From contig NZ_CP049256.1 of assembly GCF_011046485.1 (NCBI RefSeq), positions 930,001-994,000 on the forward strand: DNA of 64,000 nucleotides. Direction: 5' to 3'. The position numbers and the translations under genes were made by a program. Origin of the DNA: Microbacterium sp. 4R-513 (GTDB lineage: Bacteria > Actinomycetota > Actinomycetes > Actinomycetales > Microbacteriaceae). Positions within the stretch are counted from its first letter, which is position 1. Every line of letters starts with the position of its first letter. Shown one piece after another: positions 1-8,869 of this stretch. The notes under the pieces were generated by a model that was given only the letters and a program-made list of their open reading frames with translations, searched no databases and was not told where the DNA came from.

Positions 1-34
1 GTGAACAGGTTCGCGGTGCGGGAAGAGAGATTTG

Positions 35-1213
35 ATGCGGGTTGTCGCTCTGGGGGATGTCGGAGTCGTCGACGACATGATGCACATCGGCGATGAGGCG
101 ATGTTCCACGCCGCGCGCGATGAACTCGACGCCCGCGGCGCGACGCTCACGGCGGTCTCGTCCGCGCCGGCAGAGACGGCCTCGCGGTACGACATCGAGG
201 CCGTGCCCCGCATCCGCTTCGATGGACTCGATCGCGACGCGGCCGAGGCTCGGCTCGCCGCGGTGACCGGGTTCGCGGAAGGTCGTGACGCGCTCGCGAC
301 CGACGACACGGCAAGGGCGGTCGTGGATGCCGTGGCCCGCGCGGACGGCGTCCTCATCGCGGGCGGCGGGAACCTCGCTTCGACCTGGCCGCTGCACATC
401 TACGAGCGGGCGGCGCTCGCCGGCGTGGCCGCACGGCTGGGTCGGCCGGTCGTCGTCACGGGTCAGACGCTCGGACCCGATCTTCAGGGGCGAGACGTCG
501 AACTCGTTGCGGAACTGGTGCGTTCGGCACGCCTGGTCGGGGTACGCGAGTCCGCGTCGCAGCGGCTCGCCCGAACGCTCGGAGCGCCGGCGGTCAGGCT
601 CGGAGTGGACGATGCGTCGTTCGTCGGACCGGCCGAGCGCGACGACGCCGTCCACGACGGCGTGCTGGTGAGCCTGTCGCTCTCGCTGGGCGACGCCCCG
701 CGAGCCGAGACGGTCGAGCGGATCGCTGCTCTCGTGGATGCCGCCGCCGACGTCGCCTCCGGACCGGTGCGCTTCCACGCCCATTTCGGTGCGCTCAGGG
801 GTGGCGAGCCCCGCGGCGACGCCGTCCTCCACGAGGAGGTGCGCGCACGCATGCGCACTCCGTCGAGCGTCGTGCCGACAGGACACGTGCTGGGCGCGGC
901 ATCCCTCGCCCGCTCGTCCGCGCTGCTCATCACGGGCCGCTACCACCCGGCCGTGTTCGCCGCGGCGGCGGGGGTCCCCGTCGTCGGGCTCGTCACCAAT
1001 GAGTACACCGCCGTGAAGCAGCGGGGAGCGCTCGGGCACTGGGGACAGGATGCGACCGTGCCGATCACGGCCGCCCACACGGACGGCATCCCGCGGATGC
1101 AGGACCAGTGGCGGGATCGCGAGCGCATCGCCGCCGAGGCCCGTGCGCGTGCAACCCGGCACCGCGCCGAGTCGCGAGAGTGGTGGGATGCTGTCGCCGA
1201 AGCCCTGAGCTGA
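35..1213 (+). CDS. Polysaccharide pyruvyl transferase family protein
   Basis: The 392-residue product resembles the polysaccharide pyruvyl transferase family, whose members transfer pyruvate from phosphoenolpyruvate onto cell-surface sugars. The visible family features are an N-terminal alternating strand/helix fold opening with GDVGVVDDMMHIGDEAM, a glycine-rich GGGNL near residue 112, a GQTLGP segment near 148 and the C-terminal ITGRYHP motif near 300, the usual nucleotide-sugar side of the fold. I chose the ATG at 35 because a purine-rich GGAAGAGAG sits just upstream; a TTG one codon earlier is less likely. It stands alone at the window edge and no glycan genes adjoin it, so the real substrate is unknown. 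Assignment to the family is firm, the precise reaction is inferred. Confidence 0.75.
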   Translation: MRVVALGDVGVVDDMMHIGDEAMFHAARDELDARGATLTAVSSAPAETASRYDIEAVPRIRFDGLDRDAAEARLAAVTGFAEGRDALATDDTARAVVDAVARADGVLIAGGGNLASTWPLHIYERAALAGVAARLGRPVVVTGQTLGPDLQGRDVELVAELVRSARLVGVRESASQRLARTLGAPAVRLGVDDASFVGPAERDDAVHDGVLVSLSLSLGDAPRAETVERIAALVDAAADVASGPVRFHAHFGALRGGEPRGDAVLHEEVRARMRTPSSVVPTGHVLGAASLARSSALLITGRYHPAVFAAAAGVPVVGLVTNEYTAVKQRGALGHWGQDATVPITAAHTDGIPRMQDQWRDRERIAAEARARATRHRAESREWWDAVAEALS

Positions 1214-1298
1214 GAATCCTGCATAGGATCGACGAGGATTCACGGAGCCATCGAGAATACTCCGCTCCTGCAACACCACACACAAGGATGCGTCGCCC

Positions 1299-1835
1299 AT
1301 GGATTCGTTCCGTCCCGACAGCACGGAGCCCGTCGCCGGCAGCGCGGAGGCCGTCGATCGGTCACCGGCGGACTACCTCGCCCGCGCAGTCGACCTCGCC
1401 ACGCGGAATGTGAGCGCGCAGGGCGGACCCTTCGGCGCCATCATCGTGTCGGCCGACGGTCGGGTGTTCGAGGGGGTCAATCGGGTCACCGCCGACCTCG
1501 ACCCGACAGCGCACGCCGAGGTCTCGGCGATCCGTGCGGCGTGTCGAGGACTGGCGACCTTCGACCTCACGGGCGCGACGCTCTATTCCAGCTGCGAGCC
1601 CTGCCCGATGTGCCTGTCCTCATCCCTGTGGGCCCGCATCGAGAGGGTCTACTTCGCGGCGACCCGCAGCGACGCCGCCAACGCGGGCTTCGACGACGCG
1701 CTCTTCCACCGCTACTTCGAGGAGGGATCCGATGCGGGCGCGATCATGCCTGTGGTCGGAGTAGACCTCGGCGAGGGTCGTCCGGTCGAACCCTTCACGG
1801 CGTGGAACAGGTCGCTCTCGCGCATCGACTACTGA
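1299..1835 (+). CDS. Guanine deaminase-like nucleoside deaminase
   Basis: A cytidine-deaminase-fold enzyme of 178 residues that probably converts guanine to xanthine plus ammonia in the cytosol. The zinc site is complete: HAE at residues 72-74 gives the histidine ligand and catalytic glutamate, and PCPMC at 101-105 supplies both cysteines. The protein ends in a tyrosine, as bacterial guanine deaminases of the GuaD type tend to. The first 25 residues are an extension not needed by the fold. The gene converges on the xdhABC genes, which would oxidise the xanthine produced, and this context favours guanine over adenosine or cytosine. A tRNA-adenosine deaminase is less likely given the neighbours. 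Confidence 0.75.
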   Translation: MDSFRPDSTEPVAGSAEAVDRSPADYLARAVDLATRNVSAQGGPFGAIIVSADGRVFEGVNRVTADLDPTAHAEVSAIRAACRGLATFDLTGATLYSSCEPCPMCLSSSLWARIERVYFAATRSDAANAGFDDALFHRYFEEGSDAGAIMPVVGVDLGEGRPVEPFTAWNRSLSRIDY

Positions 1836-1894
1836 GCGGACGCTGCGCCTGCTCGCCGACCATGCTCGTCGAGCGCAGGCATCCGCTTCGGTGA

Positions 1895-2734
1895 TCAGGG
1901 ACGAGCGGATGCCGCGGGCGCCTGCACCTCGATGAGCTGAAGGATGCGCGCCGCGACGCTGACCGCGATCGCCGCGGGGTCCTTCGACGCGATGCCTGGG
2001 ATGCCGATCGGCGTGATGATGCGAGCGACGTCGTCGTCGGCGTGCCCCACCTCGCGAAGCTCCTTCCGGAAGCGCGCCCACTTGGATGTCGAGCCGATGA
2101 GTCCGATCGAGCCGAGTCGCGCGGTGCGCAGCGCCGTCTCGCAGATCGCGAGGTCTTCGGCGTGGTCGTGGGTCATGACGAGCACGTGCGTTCCGGTCGG
2201 GAGCCCTGCGAGACCGACCTCGGGCACGGGAAGTGTGTGCAGGACTACGGTCGCTACGGCGTCGGACAACAGCCCGCTCTCCCCCGGCACGCCGACGCGC
2301 TCGGGAGCCAGCATCGCCATGCGGGAATCGATCAGGTGGAGCTCGATGGGGTGCCTGCTGAGAATGCGCACGAGCTCGATGCCGACATGCCCGATGCCGA
2401 AGACGGCGACACTCGGCACCACGGGGACCGGCTCGAGCAGCATGGTGACCTCTCCTCCGCAGCACTGCACTCCGTACGCGGTCATCGACTTGTCGCTCAG
2501 CGTCAAGGTGAGCAGTTCGGGTTCGCCCGCTGAGGTCGCGAGCATCCGACGCGCCCGATCGATCGCGGTCGCCTCCAGATTGCCGCCACCGACCGTGCCG
2601 AAGACCGCGTCCGGGGAGACGACCATCTTCGCTCCGCCGTTGCGCGGCGCGTGACCGCGCACGATCGCCATCGTGACGATCACTGCGGGGGTCCGCCCAG
2701 CGCGAAGCTCCTGCGTGGCCTTCAACCAGTCCAT
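1895..2734 (-). CDS. xdhC: Xanthine dehydrogenase accessory protein XdhC
   Basis: XdhC-family chaperone (279 aa), which binds molybdenum cofactor, promotes its sulfuration and loads it into xanthine dehydrogenase. The N-terminal half carries GTVGGGNLEA and the paired cysteines of GVQCCGGEV; the C-terminal half is a Rossmann-like domain opening with VFGIGHVG. I placed the start at the ATG giving MDWLKATQEL, 13 bases after the xdhB stop; the open frame runs further upstream but only inside xdhB. It is the last gene of the xdhA-xdhB-xdhC unit, the order expected if the cofactor is inserted after the subunits are made. Confidence 0.9.
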   Translation of the reverse strand: MDWLKATQELRAGRTPAVIVTMAIVRGHAPRNGGAKMVVSPDAVFGTVGGGNLEATAIDRARRMLATSAGEPELLTLTLSDKSMTAYGVQCCGGEVTMLLEPVPVVPSVAVFGIGHVGIELVRILSRHPIELHLIDSRMAMLAPERVGVPGESGLLSDAVATVVLHTLPVPEVGLAGLPTGTHVLVMTHDHAEDLAICETALRTARLGSIGLIGSTSKWARFRKELREVGHADDDVARIITPIGIPGIASKDPAAIAVSVAARILQLIEVQAPAASARP

Positions 2735-2747
2735 ACGGGCTCCCGAG

Positions 2748-5138
2748 TCAGCCGCCGGTCGCCACAGGGGCCCGTTCGGGCTCGGGCACCGTGCCGCCCC
2801 CGGCGGCGTGGACGGCGGCCCGGGCGCTCTCGATCGCCCAGAACACGGCCTCTGGAGTCGCGGGTGAGCCGAGCTCGACGGTGCGGCCGCCCGGACCGAA
2901 TGCGGCGACCGCCTCGCGAAGCGCTTCTCGCGCGCTGAACGCGAGCATGACGGGGGGCTCACCCACTGCCTTCGAGCCGTAGACCGCACCGTCCTCCGTC
3001 GCCCGCTCGAACAGGCGCACCCGGAACTCGTCGGGCATCTCTGAGAAGCTCGGCAGCTTGTAGGTGCTCGCGGACGGGGTGAGGAGCCGCCCGCGACCAG
3101 GACCGTCGATGGTGTCCCATCGGAGGTCCTCGAGGGTGAGCCATCCGACGCCTTGCAGGTAGCCCCCTTCGATCTGGCCGATGTCGATCATGGGAGAGAG
3201 GGAGTCGCCCACGTCGTGGACGATGTCGACCCGGCGGAGCCGGTAGGCGCCTGTGAAGCCGTCGACCTCGACCTCGGTCGCGGCCGCGCCGTACGCGAAG
3301 TATTTGAACGGCTCGCCCTGCATCGCTTCGGGGTCCCAGTGCAGACCCTCGGTGCGGTAGAAGCCCGCCGCCCAGAGCTGCACACGCTCGAGGTAGGCCG
3401 CGTTCGCGACTTCGGCGAAAGCCAGGCGGTCGTCGCGTTCGCTCGGCCCGGTGACGTACCCTCCCTCGAAGCGGACGTCACGCTCGTCGACCCGCAGCAG
3501 ACGCCCGGCGACGTTCGCCATGCGCCCGCGGATCTGCTCGCACGCGTCTTTCACCGCGCCGCCGTTGAGGTCGGCGCTCGAGGACGCAGCGGTGGCGGAC
3601 GTATTGGGCACCTTGTCGGTGCGCGTCGGAGCAAGCCGCACCTGACGCAGTTCGAGGCCAAGGGCGGTGGCGGCGACCTGCAGCATCTTGGTGTGCAGAC
3701 CCTGGCCCATCTCGGTTCCGCCGTGGTTGATGAGCACGGAGCCGTCCTTGTAGACGTGGACGAGCGCGCCAGCCTGGTTGAACGCGGTGAAGTTGAACGA
3801 GATGCCGAACTTCACCGGCGTCATCGCGATCGCGCGCTTCACATGGACGTGCGTCGCGTTGAACGACGCGCACTCGGTCCGACGTGCATCCAGGTCGCTC
3901 TCCTGGCGGAGCTGCTCCCAGATCGCTTCGAGCCGTTCCGCGTGGCGCACCGGCTGGCCGTACGGCGTCGACTGGCCCGGTCGGTAGAAATTCTGCCGGC
4001 GCAGTGTCAGCGGATCGATGCCGAGCACGGGAGCGACGCGCCCGAGGATGTCCTCGATGAGGAACATGCCCTGCGGCCCGCCGAATCCCCGGAAGGCGGT
4101 CTGGGAGGTCTTATGCGTCTTCGCGACACGACCGCGGGCGAGCACGTTCGGGATCCAGTAGGCGTTGTCCACATGGCAGAGCGCGCGGCTGAGGACGGGC
4201 TCCGAGAGGTCGAGGCTCCAGCCGCCGTCGGACGTCAGCGTCGCCTCGAGCGCCTGGATCATGCCGTCGGCATCGAATCCCGCTTTCCAGACGATATGGA
4301 ACGGATGCCGCTTGCCGGTCATCGTGAGATCCTGCGTGCGGTTCAGGCGCAGACGCACCGGGCGGCCGGTGAGCTTGGCGCCGAGCGCGGCGATCGCGGC
4401 GAAGCCGTGCGGCTGCATCTCCTTCCCGCCGAAACCGCCACCCATGCGCAGCGACTGCACGGTGACCTCGCTGCTCGAAATGCCGAGCACGTGGGCGACG
4501 ATCTCCTGCGTCTCGGACGGGTGCTGCGTCGAGCACTGGATGAAGTACTGTCCCTCGGTGTCGCGGAGGGCGAGCGTGGCCTGCGTTTCGAGGTAGAAGT
4601 GCTCCTGGCCGCCGATCTCGGTCACGCCCTCGAAGACGTGTCGCGCGGCCGCCATCGCGGCGGCGGCGTCGCCCCGACGCAGAGTGCGGGGGATGCCCTG
4701 GAACGAGTCCGCGGCGATCGCCTCGGGAAGCGTGATGATCGAGGGGAGCGACTCGTACGCGACGTCGACCGCGGCGGCGCCGAGGCGCGCGGCCTCCGGA
4801 GTCTCACCGAGCACCCACGCGAGGGCGTGACCATGGAACATGGCCTCGCTCGGAAAGAGCGGCTCGTCGTCCTTGATGCCGGCGTCGTTCTTCCCGGGCA
4901 CGTCGGCCGCGGTCAGCACTCGCACCACGCCCGGCACCTCCAGTGCGGGCGATACGTCGATCCTGACTCTGGCGTGCGCCCGGGTGGATTGCACCGGCCA
5001 CGCCGTGAGCGCTCGCGCGGTGCTCGCCGCCACGTCGTCGGTGTACATCGCCGCACCGGTGACGTGCAGAGCAGCGCTCTCGTGGGCTGAGCTGCGGCCG
5101 ACTACCGGGTTCGGCGGGCGCTCGGCGAGCGAGCTCAC
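2748..5138 (-). CDS. xdhB: Xanthine dehydrogenase, molybdopterin-binding subunit
   Basis: Large catalytic subunit (796 aa) that oxidises hypoxanthine and xanthine to urate at a molybdopterin centre. Family signatures are in order: the ald_Xan_dh N-terminal domain, GGGFGGKE near residue 235 and FRGFGGPQG near 350 around the cofactor, EMGQGLHTK near 475, and VGEPPVML close to the C-terminus, which holds the glutamate that acts as catalytic base. The GTG start overlaps the xdhA stop as GTGA, so the two subunits are translationally coupled. Length is normal for XdhB-type subunits. The guanine deaminase next door supports a purine rather than a nicotinate or CO substrate. Confidence 0.93.
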   Translation of the reverse strand: MSSLAERPPNPVVGRSSAHESAALHVTGAAMYTDDVAASTARALTAWPVQSTRAHARVRIDVSPALEVPGVVRVLTAADVPGKNDAGIKDDEPLFPSEAMFHGHALAWVLGETPEAARLGAAAVDVAYESLPSIITLPEAIAADSFQGIPRTLRRGDAAAAMAAARHVFEGVTEIGGQEHFYLETQATLALRDTEGQYFIQCSTQHPSETQEIVAHVLGISSSEVTVQSLRMGGGFGGKEMQPHGFAAIAALGAKLTGRPVRLRLNRTQDLTMTGKRHPFHIVWKAGFDADGMIQALEATLTSDGGWSLDLSEPVLSRALCHVDNAYWIPNVLARGRVAKTHKTSQTAFRGFGGPQGMFLIEDILGRVAPVLGIDPLTLRRQNFYRPGQSTPYGQPVRHAERLEAIWEQLRQESDLDARRTECASFNATHVHVKRAIAMTPVKFGISFNFTAFNQAGALVHVYKDGSVLINHGGTEMGQGLHTKMLQVAATALGLELRQVRLAPTRTDKVPNTSATAASSSADLNGGAVKDACEQIRGRMANVAGRLLRVDERDVRFEGGYVTGPSERDDRLAFAEVANAAYLERVQLWAAGFYRTEGLHWDPEAMQGEPFKYFAYGAAATEVEVDGFTGAYRLRRVDIVHDVGDSLSPMIDIGQIEGGYLQGVGWLTLEDLRWDTIDGPGRGRLLTPSASTYKLPSFSEMPDEFRVRLFERATEDGAVYGSKAVGEPPVMLAFSAREALREAVAAFGPGGRTVELGSPATPEAVFWAIESARAAVHAAGGGTVPEPERAPVATGG

Positions 5139-6583
5139 GCCGAGACGTCCCTGGACTCGAGAAGTGTGGCGCTGTGCAGTTTGAGCAGCGCCCGGTTGAG
5201 CATCAGGGCGCGGTATGCGGCGCTCGCACGCTGGTCGGAGAGCGGCGCGCCCTCATTCCCGAGCACCTCGGCGGCCGAGCGCACCGTCGCGACATTCCAC
5301 GGTCGATCGATGAGTGCGTCCTCCGTTGCGAAGGCTCGGATCGGCGTCGCCGCGACTCCGCCCAGCCCGATCCGGGCCGCGGTGATGATCCCGTCCTCGA
5401 TGTCGACCGCGAAGCCGACCGCGACGCTCGAGATGTCATCGAACCGGCGCTTCGAGATCTTGTGGAACGCCGACACCCGGGCGAGGGGAAGCGGGATCCG
5501 GATGCCGAGGATGAGCTCGTCGGAGCGTCGCACCGTCTGCCGGTACCCGGTGAAGTACTCCGCGAGATCGACCTCGCGCTCTGTGTCCACCGAGACGAGC
5601 ACGACGCGGGCGCCGAGTGCGAGCAGCGCGGGTGCCGCATCGCCGATCGGAGACCCGGTGCCGAGGTTGCCGCCGAGGGTGGCGCGGTTGCGGATGAGTC
5701 GAGAGGCGAACTGCGGGAGGAGCTCGGCCAGCAGGGGTACCCGACCGTCGAGCCGGCGCTCCACGTCGGAGAGGGCCAGCGCGGCGCCGATCTCGATCGT
5801 CGAGTCTGAAATGGTCAGTGCGCGGAGCTCCTCGAGCTGCTCGATCGCCACGAGGAGCGGGTCGCGTCGTCCGTGGAGGTTCATTTCGACCCCGACGTCG
5901 GTCGAACCGGCGACGGGACGGGCGCTGGGGTTCTCACGCAGGAGGACGAGCGCATCGGGAAGGGTCGCCGGGCGCACGAAGCGCCCGCCGGCGGCTTCGA
6001 AGTCGGTGGGGAGCGGCGCGGGGGCCGGCGACTGCCGTCGGGCGGCGAGCTCGTCACTGGGTTCCGGGCTGCCGAGCGCATAGGCGGCGTCGCGGATCGG
6101 TCGGTAGCCCGTGCACCGGCACAGGTTGCCCCCCAGTGCGTGGAGGTCGAACCCGTTCGGCCCGTGGGCGGCGCTCACCTCGGGATGCTCGAGGGGAGCG
6201 CGATCTTCGCGGTAATACTCCGCGGCCATGCTGCAGGCGAAGCCGGGCGAACAGTAGCCGCACTGGGAGCCGCCGGCAGCGGCGAGCTTCTCCTGGACGG
6301 GGTGGAGCTGGTCGGGAGACCCCAGCCCCTCCGCCGTCACGATCTCCTGGCCGCTCATCGCACCGACGGGAACCAGGCATGCGTTGACCGCGGTCCATGC
6401 GGTACGGCCCCGCTCGTCGGGGGCTGCCACCATCACGGCGCACGCGCCGCACTCGCCTTCGGCGCATCCCTCTTTGCTTCCGGTGAGTCCGCTCAGGCGG
6501 AGCCACTCGAGCGCTGTCGTATGGGCGGTGATGCCCTCCAACAGGCGTCGCCGCCCGTTGACGGTCAGCGCGATGTCGTCCAT
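5135..6583 (-). CDS. xdhA: Xanthine dehydrogenase, Fe-S and FAD subunit
   Basis: Small subunit (482 aa) combining the two [2Fe-2S] clusters and the FAD domain that pass electrons from the molybdenum centre to NAD. The plant-ferredoxin cluster motif CAEGECGACAVM lies near residue 45; the second cluster has CGYCSPGF near 110 and CRCTGYRPI near 155; the FAD-binding domain begins near 195 with the ARPVAGSTDVG motif. The start giving MDDIALTVNG was chosen because AAGGAG lies eight bases upstream. It heads the xdhA-xdhB-xdhC operon with a four-base overlap into xdhB. Confidence 0.93.
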   Translation of the reverse strand: MDDIALTVNGRRRLLEGITAHTTALEWLRLSGLTGSKEGCAEGECGACAVMVAAPDERGRTAWTAVNACLVPVGAMSGQEIVTAEGLGSPDQLHPVQEKLAAAGGSQCGYCSPGFACSMAAEYYREDRAPLEHPEVSAAHGPNGFDLHALGGNLCRCTGYRPIRDAAYALGSPEPSDELAARRQSPAPAPLPTDFEAAGGRFVRPATLPDALVLLRENPSARPVAGSTDVGVEMNLHGRRDPLLVAIEQLEELRALTISDSTIEIGAALALSDVERRLDGRVPLLAELLPQFASRLIRNRATLGGNLGTGSPIGDAAPALLALGARVVLVSVDTEREVDLAEYFTGYRQTVRRSDELILGIRIPLPLARVSAFHKISKRRFDDISSVAVGFAVDIEDGIITAARIGLGGVAATPIRAFATEDALIDRPWNVATVRSAAEVLGNEGAPLSDQRASAAYRALMLNRALLKLHSATLLESRDVSA

Positions 6584-6712
6584 GGTCCGGCTCCTTGTTC
6601 TGAGAAGCCTAATTGTTCTTGCGATCGACGGTCCCGGGCGGAATGAGATCACTAGGGGGCGCAGGGATGTGCGGCGTGCAGCGACGATCCAGGTGTCGGG
6701 GACGAGGGTTCG

Positions 6713-7120
6713 TCAGGCGTCGAGCGCCTTGATGACCTCGTCCGGCGTGGCCTGCATGGGATGGGGCCCGGCGATGTCGAAGAACACGGCTTTGATCGCG
6801 TCGCCGTGCGCGCCGAGGAAGGCGCGCAGAGCGCCCGGCGACTGCAGCGCGACGGCCGGGGGGAGGGCTGCCGGCTTGTGCTGCGCGTCGCTGAACAGGA
6901 GGAGCGCGACGTCGCCCGTGTCGGGGTCGCGGTAGGTCCAGACCTCTCCGACGTCGAGCGGGTTGTCGCGGTCGCCCGGCTTCATGAGGGGCACGACGGT
7001 CGGGCCGTGGCGCAGGGCGAAGGCGACGGCGGCCATGTCCTGCGTCTGGAGAGCATCGGAGAGCGCCGTGTTTCGGAACTCCTCGGCCCCCGGCTTCTTC
7101 GCGCGCTTCTTCCCGGCCAT
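6713..7120 (-). CDS. SseB-like N-terminal domain protein
   Basis: A 135-residue cytosolic protein made of one SseB N-terminal-like domain. The basic start MAGKKRAKKPG is followed by a helix-rich stretch and then by short strands such as VVPLMKP, EVWTYRDPDTG and VALLLFSD, with a C-terminal DEVIKALDA helix. The molecular function of this widespread domain is unknown. The gene lies 33 bases after the GntR regulator gene on the same strand and could be co-transcribed with it, though nothing in the sequence ties it to amine catabolism. Confidence 0.6.
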   Translation of the reverse strand: MAGKKRAKKPGAEEFRNTALSDALQTQDMAAVAFALRHGPTVVPLMKPGDRDNPLDVGEVWTYRDPDTGDVALLLFSDAQHKPAALPPAVALQSPGALRAFLGAHGDAIKAVFFDIAGPHPMQATPDEVIKALDA

Positions 7121-7153
7121 CCCTCCACCCTAACCGCGAGCGGACGGCCGGCC

Positions 7154-7870
7154 TCAGGCGAGGAAGCCCCGCAACAGCGCCTCCGAGCCGGCCAGGTGCT
7201 CGAGGATCGCCGCCTCCGCGGCATCCGGTCGCCCCGCGAGGATCGCGGTCACGATGCGCTCGTGCTGCTCGTTCGAGTGCTCGATGTTGCGCGGCAGGAG
7301 CGGGAAGGTGTCGAGCCACGCGTTGACGCGCGCGCGGTTCTCAGCGACGAGGGCGACCACCGATGGGATGCCTGCGACCTCGGCAATCGTCAGGTGCAGG
7401 AGCGTGTCGAGCCGCCGGTACTCCTCCTCCTCTGCCGCCGATGCCTCTTCATGCCGGGCCCAGAGCTCGGCCCGCGCCTCGGGAGTGAGGGTGCGCTCAG
7501 CAGCGGCCCGGGCCGCCCCCGCCTCGAGCACCCGCCGAAGACCCAGGACGTCCTCGAGCTCGGCGGCCGGCACGACCACGGGCTCCGACGGGCGCGGGAG
7601 AGGATCGGCGACGAACGTCCCGCCGTAGCGACCGCGACGTCGCACCAGGAAGCCGGTGTCGGCGAGCTCGCGGATCGCTTCGCGCACCGTGTCGCGGCTC
7701 ACGGCGTAGAGCGCCGCGAGCTCGCGCTCGGGCGGCAGCGACTCCCCCGGCGCGACGACGCCCAGCCGGATCGTCTGCGCTATCCGAGCGACGGTGTCCT
7801 CGAGTGCATTGCTCTCGCGCACGGGCCGGTAGACGGCCCTCCGCACCTCCTCCAGGGGCGCCTCACTCAT
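7154..7870 (-). CDS. GntR-family (FadR subfamily) transcriptional regulator
   Basis: A 238-residue regulator. Residues about 15-80 form the winged helix-turn-helix (PPERELAALYAVSRDTVRE followed by AIRELADTGFLVRRR), and the remainder is the all-helical FCD ligand-binding domain, with histidines at the usual metal-binding places (LHLTIAEV, SNEQHERIV, LEHLAG). FCD members usually sense small carboxylates or acidic amides. The start giving MSEAPLEEV was preferred to an upstream one inside the spacer. It follows the SDR gene of the gamma-glutamylation cluster on the same strand and is the best candidate for its local regulator, possibly answering to a gamma-glutamylated intermediate; the ligand is inference. 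Confidence 0.85.
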   Translation of the reverse strand: MSEAPLEEVRRAVYRPVRESNALEDTVARIAQTIRLGVVAPGESLPPERELAALYAVSRDTVREAIRELADTGFLVRRRGRYGGTFVADPLPRPSEPVVVPAAELEDVLGLRRVLEAGAARAAAERTLTPEARAELWARHEEASAAEEEEYRRLDTLLHLTIAEVAGIPSVVALVAENRARVNAWLDTFPLLPRNIEHSNEQHERIVTAILAGRPDAAEAAILEHLAGSEALLRGFLA

Positions 7871-7984
7871 CGCCGCCTCCGGCACCGGGTACGAGCACAC
7901 TGAGACCGGCGCGCGACCGGCGCGGAACGAGGCATCCGACCGACGCAGTGGCAGGTCTCGACGGGTCGGTACACATGGGGAAGC

Positions 7985-8758
7985 TCAAAGGGGCGTGACG
8001 TAGGCGTTCGTGATGCCGCCGTCGACCACGAACGCGGTCGCCGTGATGAACGACGCGTCGTCCGAAGCGAGGAAGGCGACGGCGGCCGCCATCTCGTCCG
8101 GCTCGGCGAAGCGTCCCATCGGCACGTGGACGAGCCGGCGCTGCGCGCGCTCCGGGTCCTTGGCGAAGAGCTCCTGCAGCAGCGGAGTGTTGACGGGGCC
8201 AGGGCACAGCGCATTGACGCGGATGCCATGCCGCGCGAACTGCACGCCGAGCTCGCGGGTCATGGCGAGTACGCCGCCCTTCGACGCCGTGTACGAGATC
8301 TGCGACGTGGCCGAACCGAGCAGCGCGACGAACGACGCGGTGTTGACGATCGAGCCGCGCCCCTGCGGCACCATGTGTCTGAGCGCCGCACGGGAGCATA
8401 GGTAGACGCTCTTGAGATTCACGTCCTGCACGCGATCCCACGCGGGCAGCTCCGTCGTCTCGATGGAGTCGTCGTCGGCGGGGGAGATGCCGGCGTTGTT
8501 GAACGCGATGTCGAGGCGTCCGAACTGGTCGAAGACGCCGTCGAAGAGTTCGTCGACGGATGCCTCGTCCGCCACGTCGACGCGGCGGTACAGGCCACCC
8601 ACGTCGCCGGCCGCCTTCTCGCCCGTCGTCGGGTCGAGGTCCGCGATGACGACCGCGGCGCCCTCCGCCGCGAAGCGGCGCGCGGTCGCGAGCCCGATGC
8701 CCGAGGCACCGCCGGTGATGATCGCCACCCGATCCTTCAGTCGCTGCGTCAGATCCAT
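7985..8758 (-). CDS. SDR-family oxidoreductase (possible alcohol dehydrogenase of the amine pathway)
   Basis: Classical short-chain dehydrogenase of 257 aa. It has the cofactor motif TGGASGIG at residues 15-22, an acidic residue after strand beta-2 (ADLD) that favours NAD, the NNAG motif near 90, the catalytic YTASKGG near 160 and a PGPVNTP segment near 190. Classical members oxidise secondary or primary alcohols. It sits between the aldehyde dehydrogenase and the GntR regulator, though a strong hairpin separates it from the former. If the substrate is a gamma-glutamylated amino alcohol, this enzyme would supply the aldehyde for the next step. That role is inferred from position only. Confidence 0.8.
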   Translation of the reverse strand: MDLTQRLKDRVAIITGGASGIGLATARRFAAEGAAVVIADLDPTTGEKAAGDVGGLYRRVDVADEASVDELFDGVFDQFGRLDIAFNNAGISPADDDSIETTELPAWDRVQDVNLKSVYLCSRAALRHMVPQGRGSIVNTASFVALLGSATSQISYTASKGGVLAMTRELGVQFARHGIRVNALCPGPVNTPLLQELFAKDPERAQRRLVHVPMGRFAEPDEMAAAVAFLASDDASFITATAFVVDGGITNAYVTPL

Positions 8759-8784
8759 CGGCTGTTCATTCCTTCCTGGTGCAT

Positions 8785-8833
8785 GTCCCGAAATCGGCCG
8801 CTTGAGCGGCGCTCAAGCGGCCAACTTCGGGAC
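8785..8833. terminator. Large two-tier hairpin between SDR and aldehyde dehydrogenase genes
   Basis: A nearly perfect inverted repeat. The outer arms GTCCCGAA (8785-8792) and TTCGGGAC (8826-8833) pair over 8 bp. After a three-base internal bulge on each side, the inner arms GGCCGCTTGAGC (8796-8807) and GCTCAAGCGGCC (8811-8822) pair over 12 bp around a GGC loop. It lies 37 bases past the aldehyde dehydrogenase stop and 26 bases before the SDR start, both minus strand. A terminator or transcript-stabilising element is likely; no run of T follows. The two-tier shape also resembles dispersed palindromic repeats. Confidence 0.65.
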
Positions 8834-8869
8834 ACGGAAACGGGGGCTGGGACCGGGGATGCCATGGGC

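Noticed and set aside
8801..8817. HspR (HAIR) operator, CTTGAG...CTCAAG
   Set aside because: The HAIR site has nine bases between the half-sites; here there are five and the halves are part of a longer hairpin. The neighbouring genes are not chaperones.
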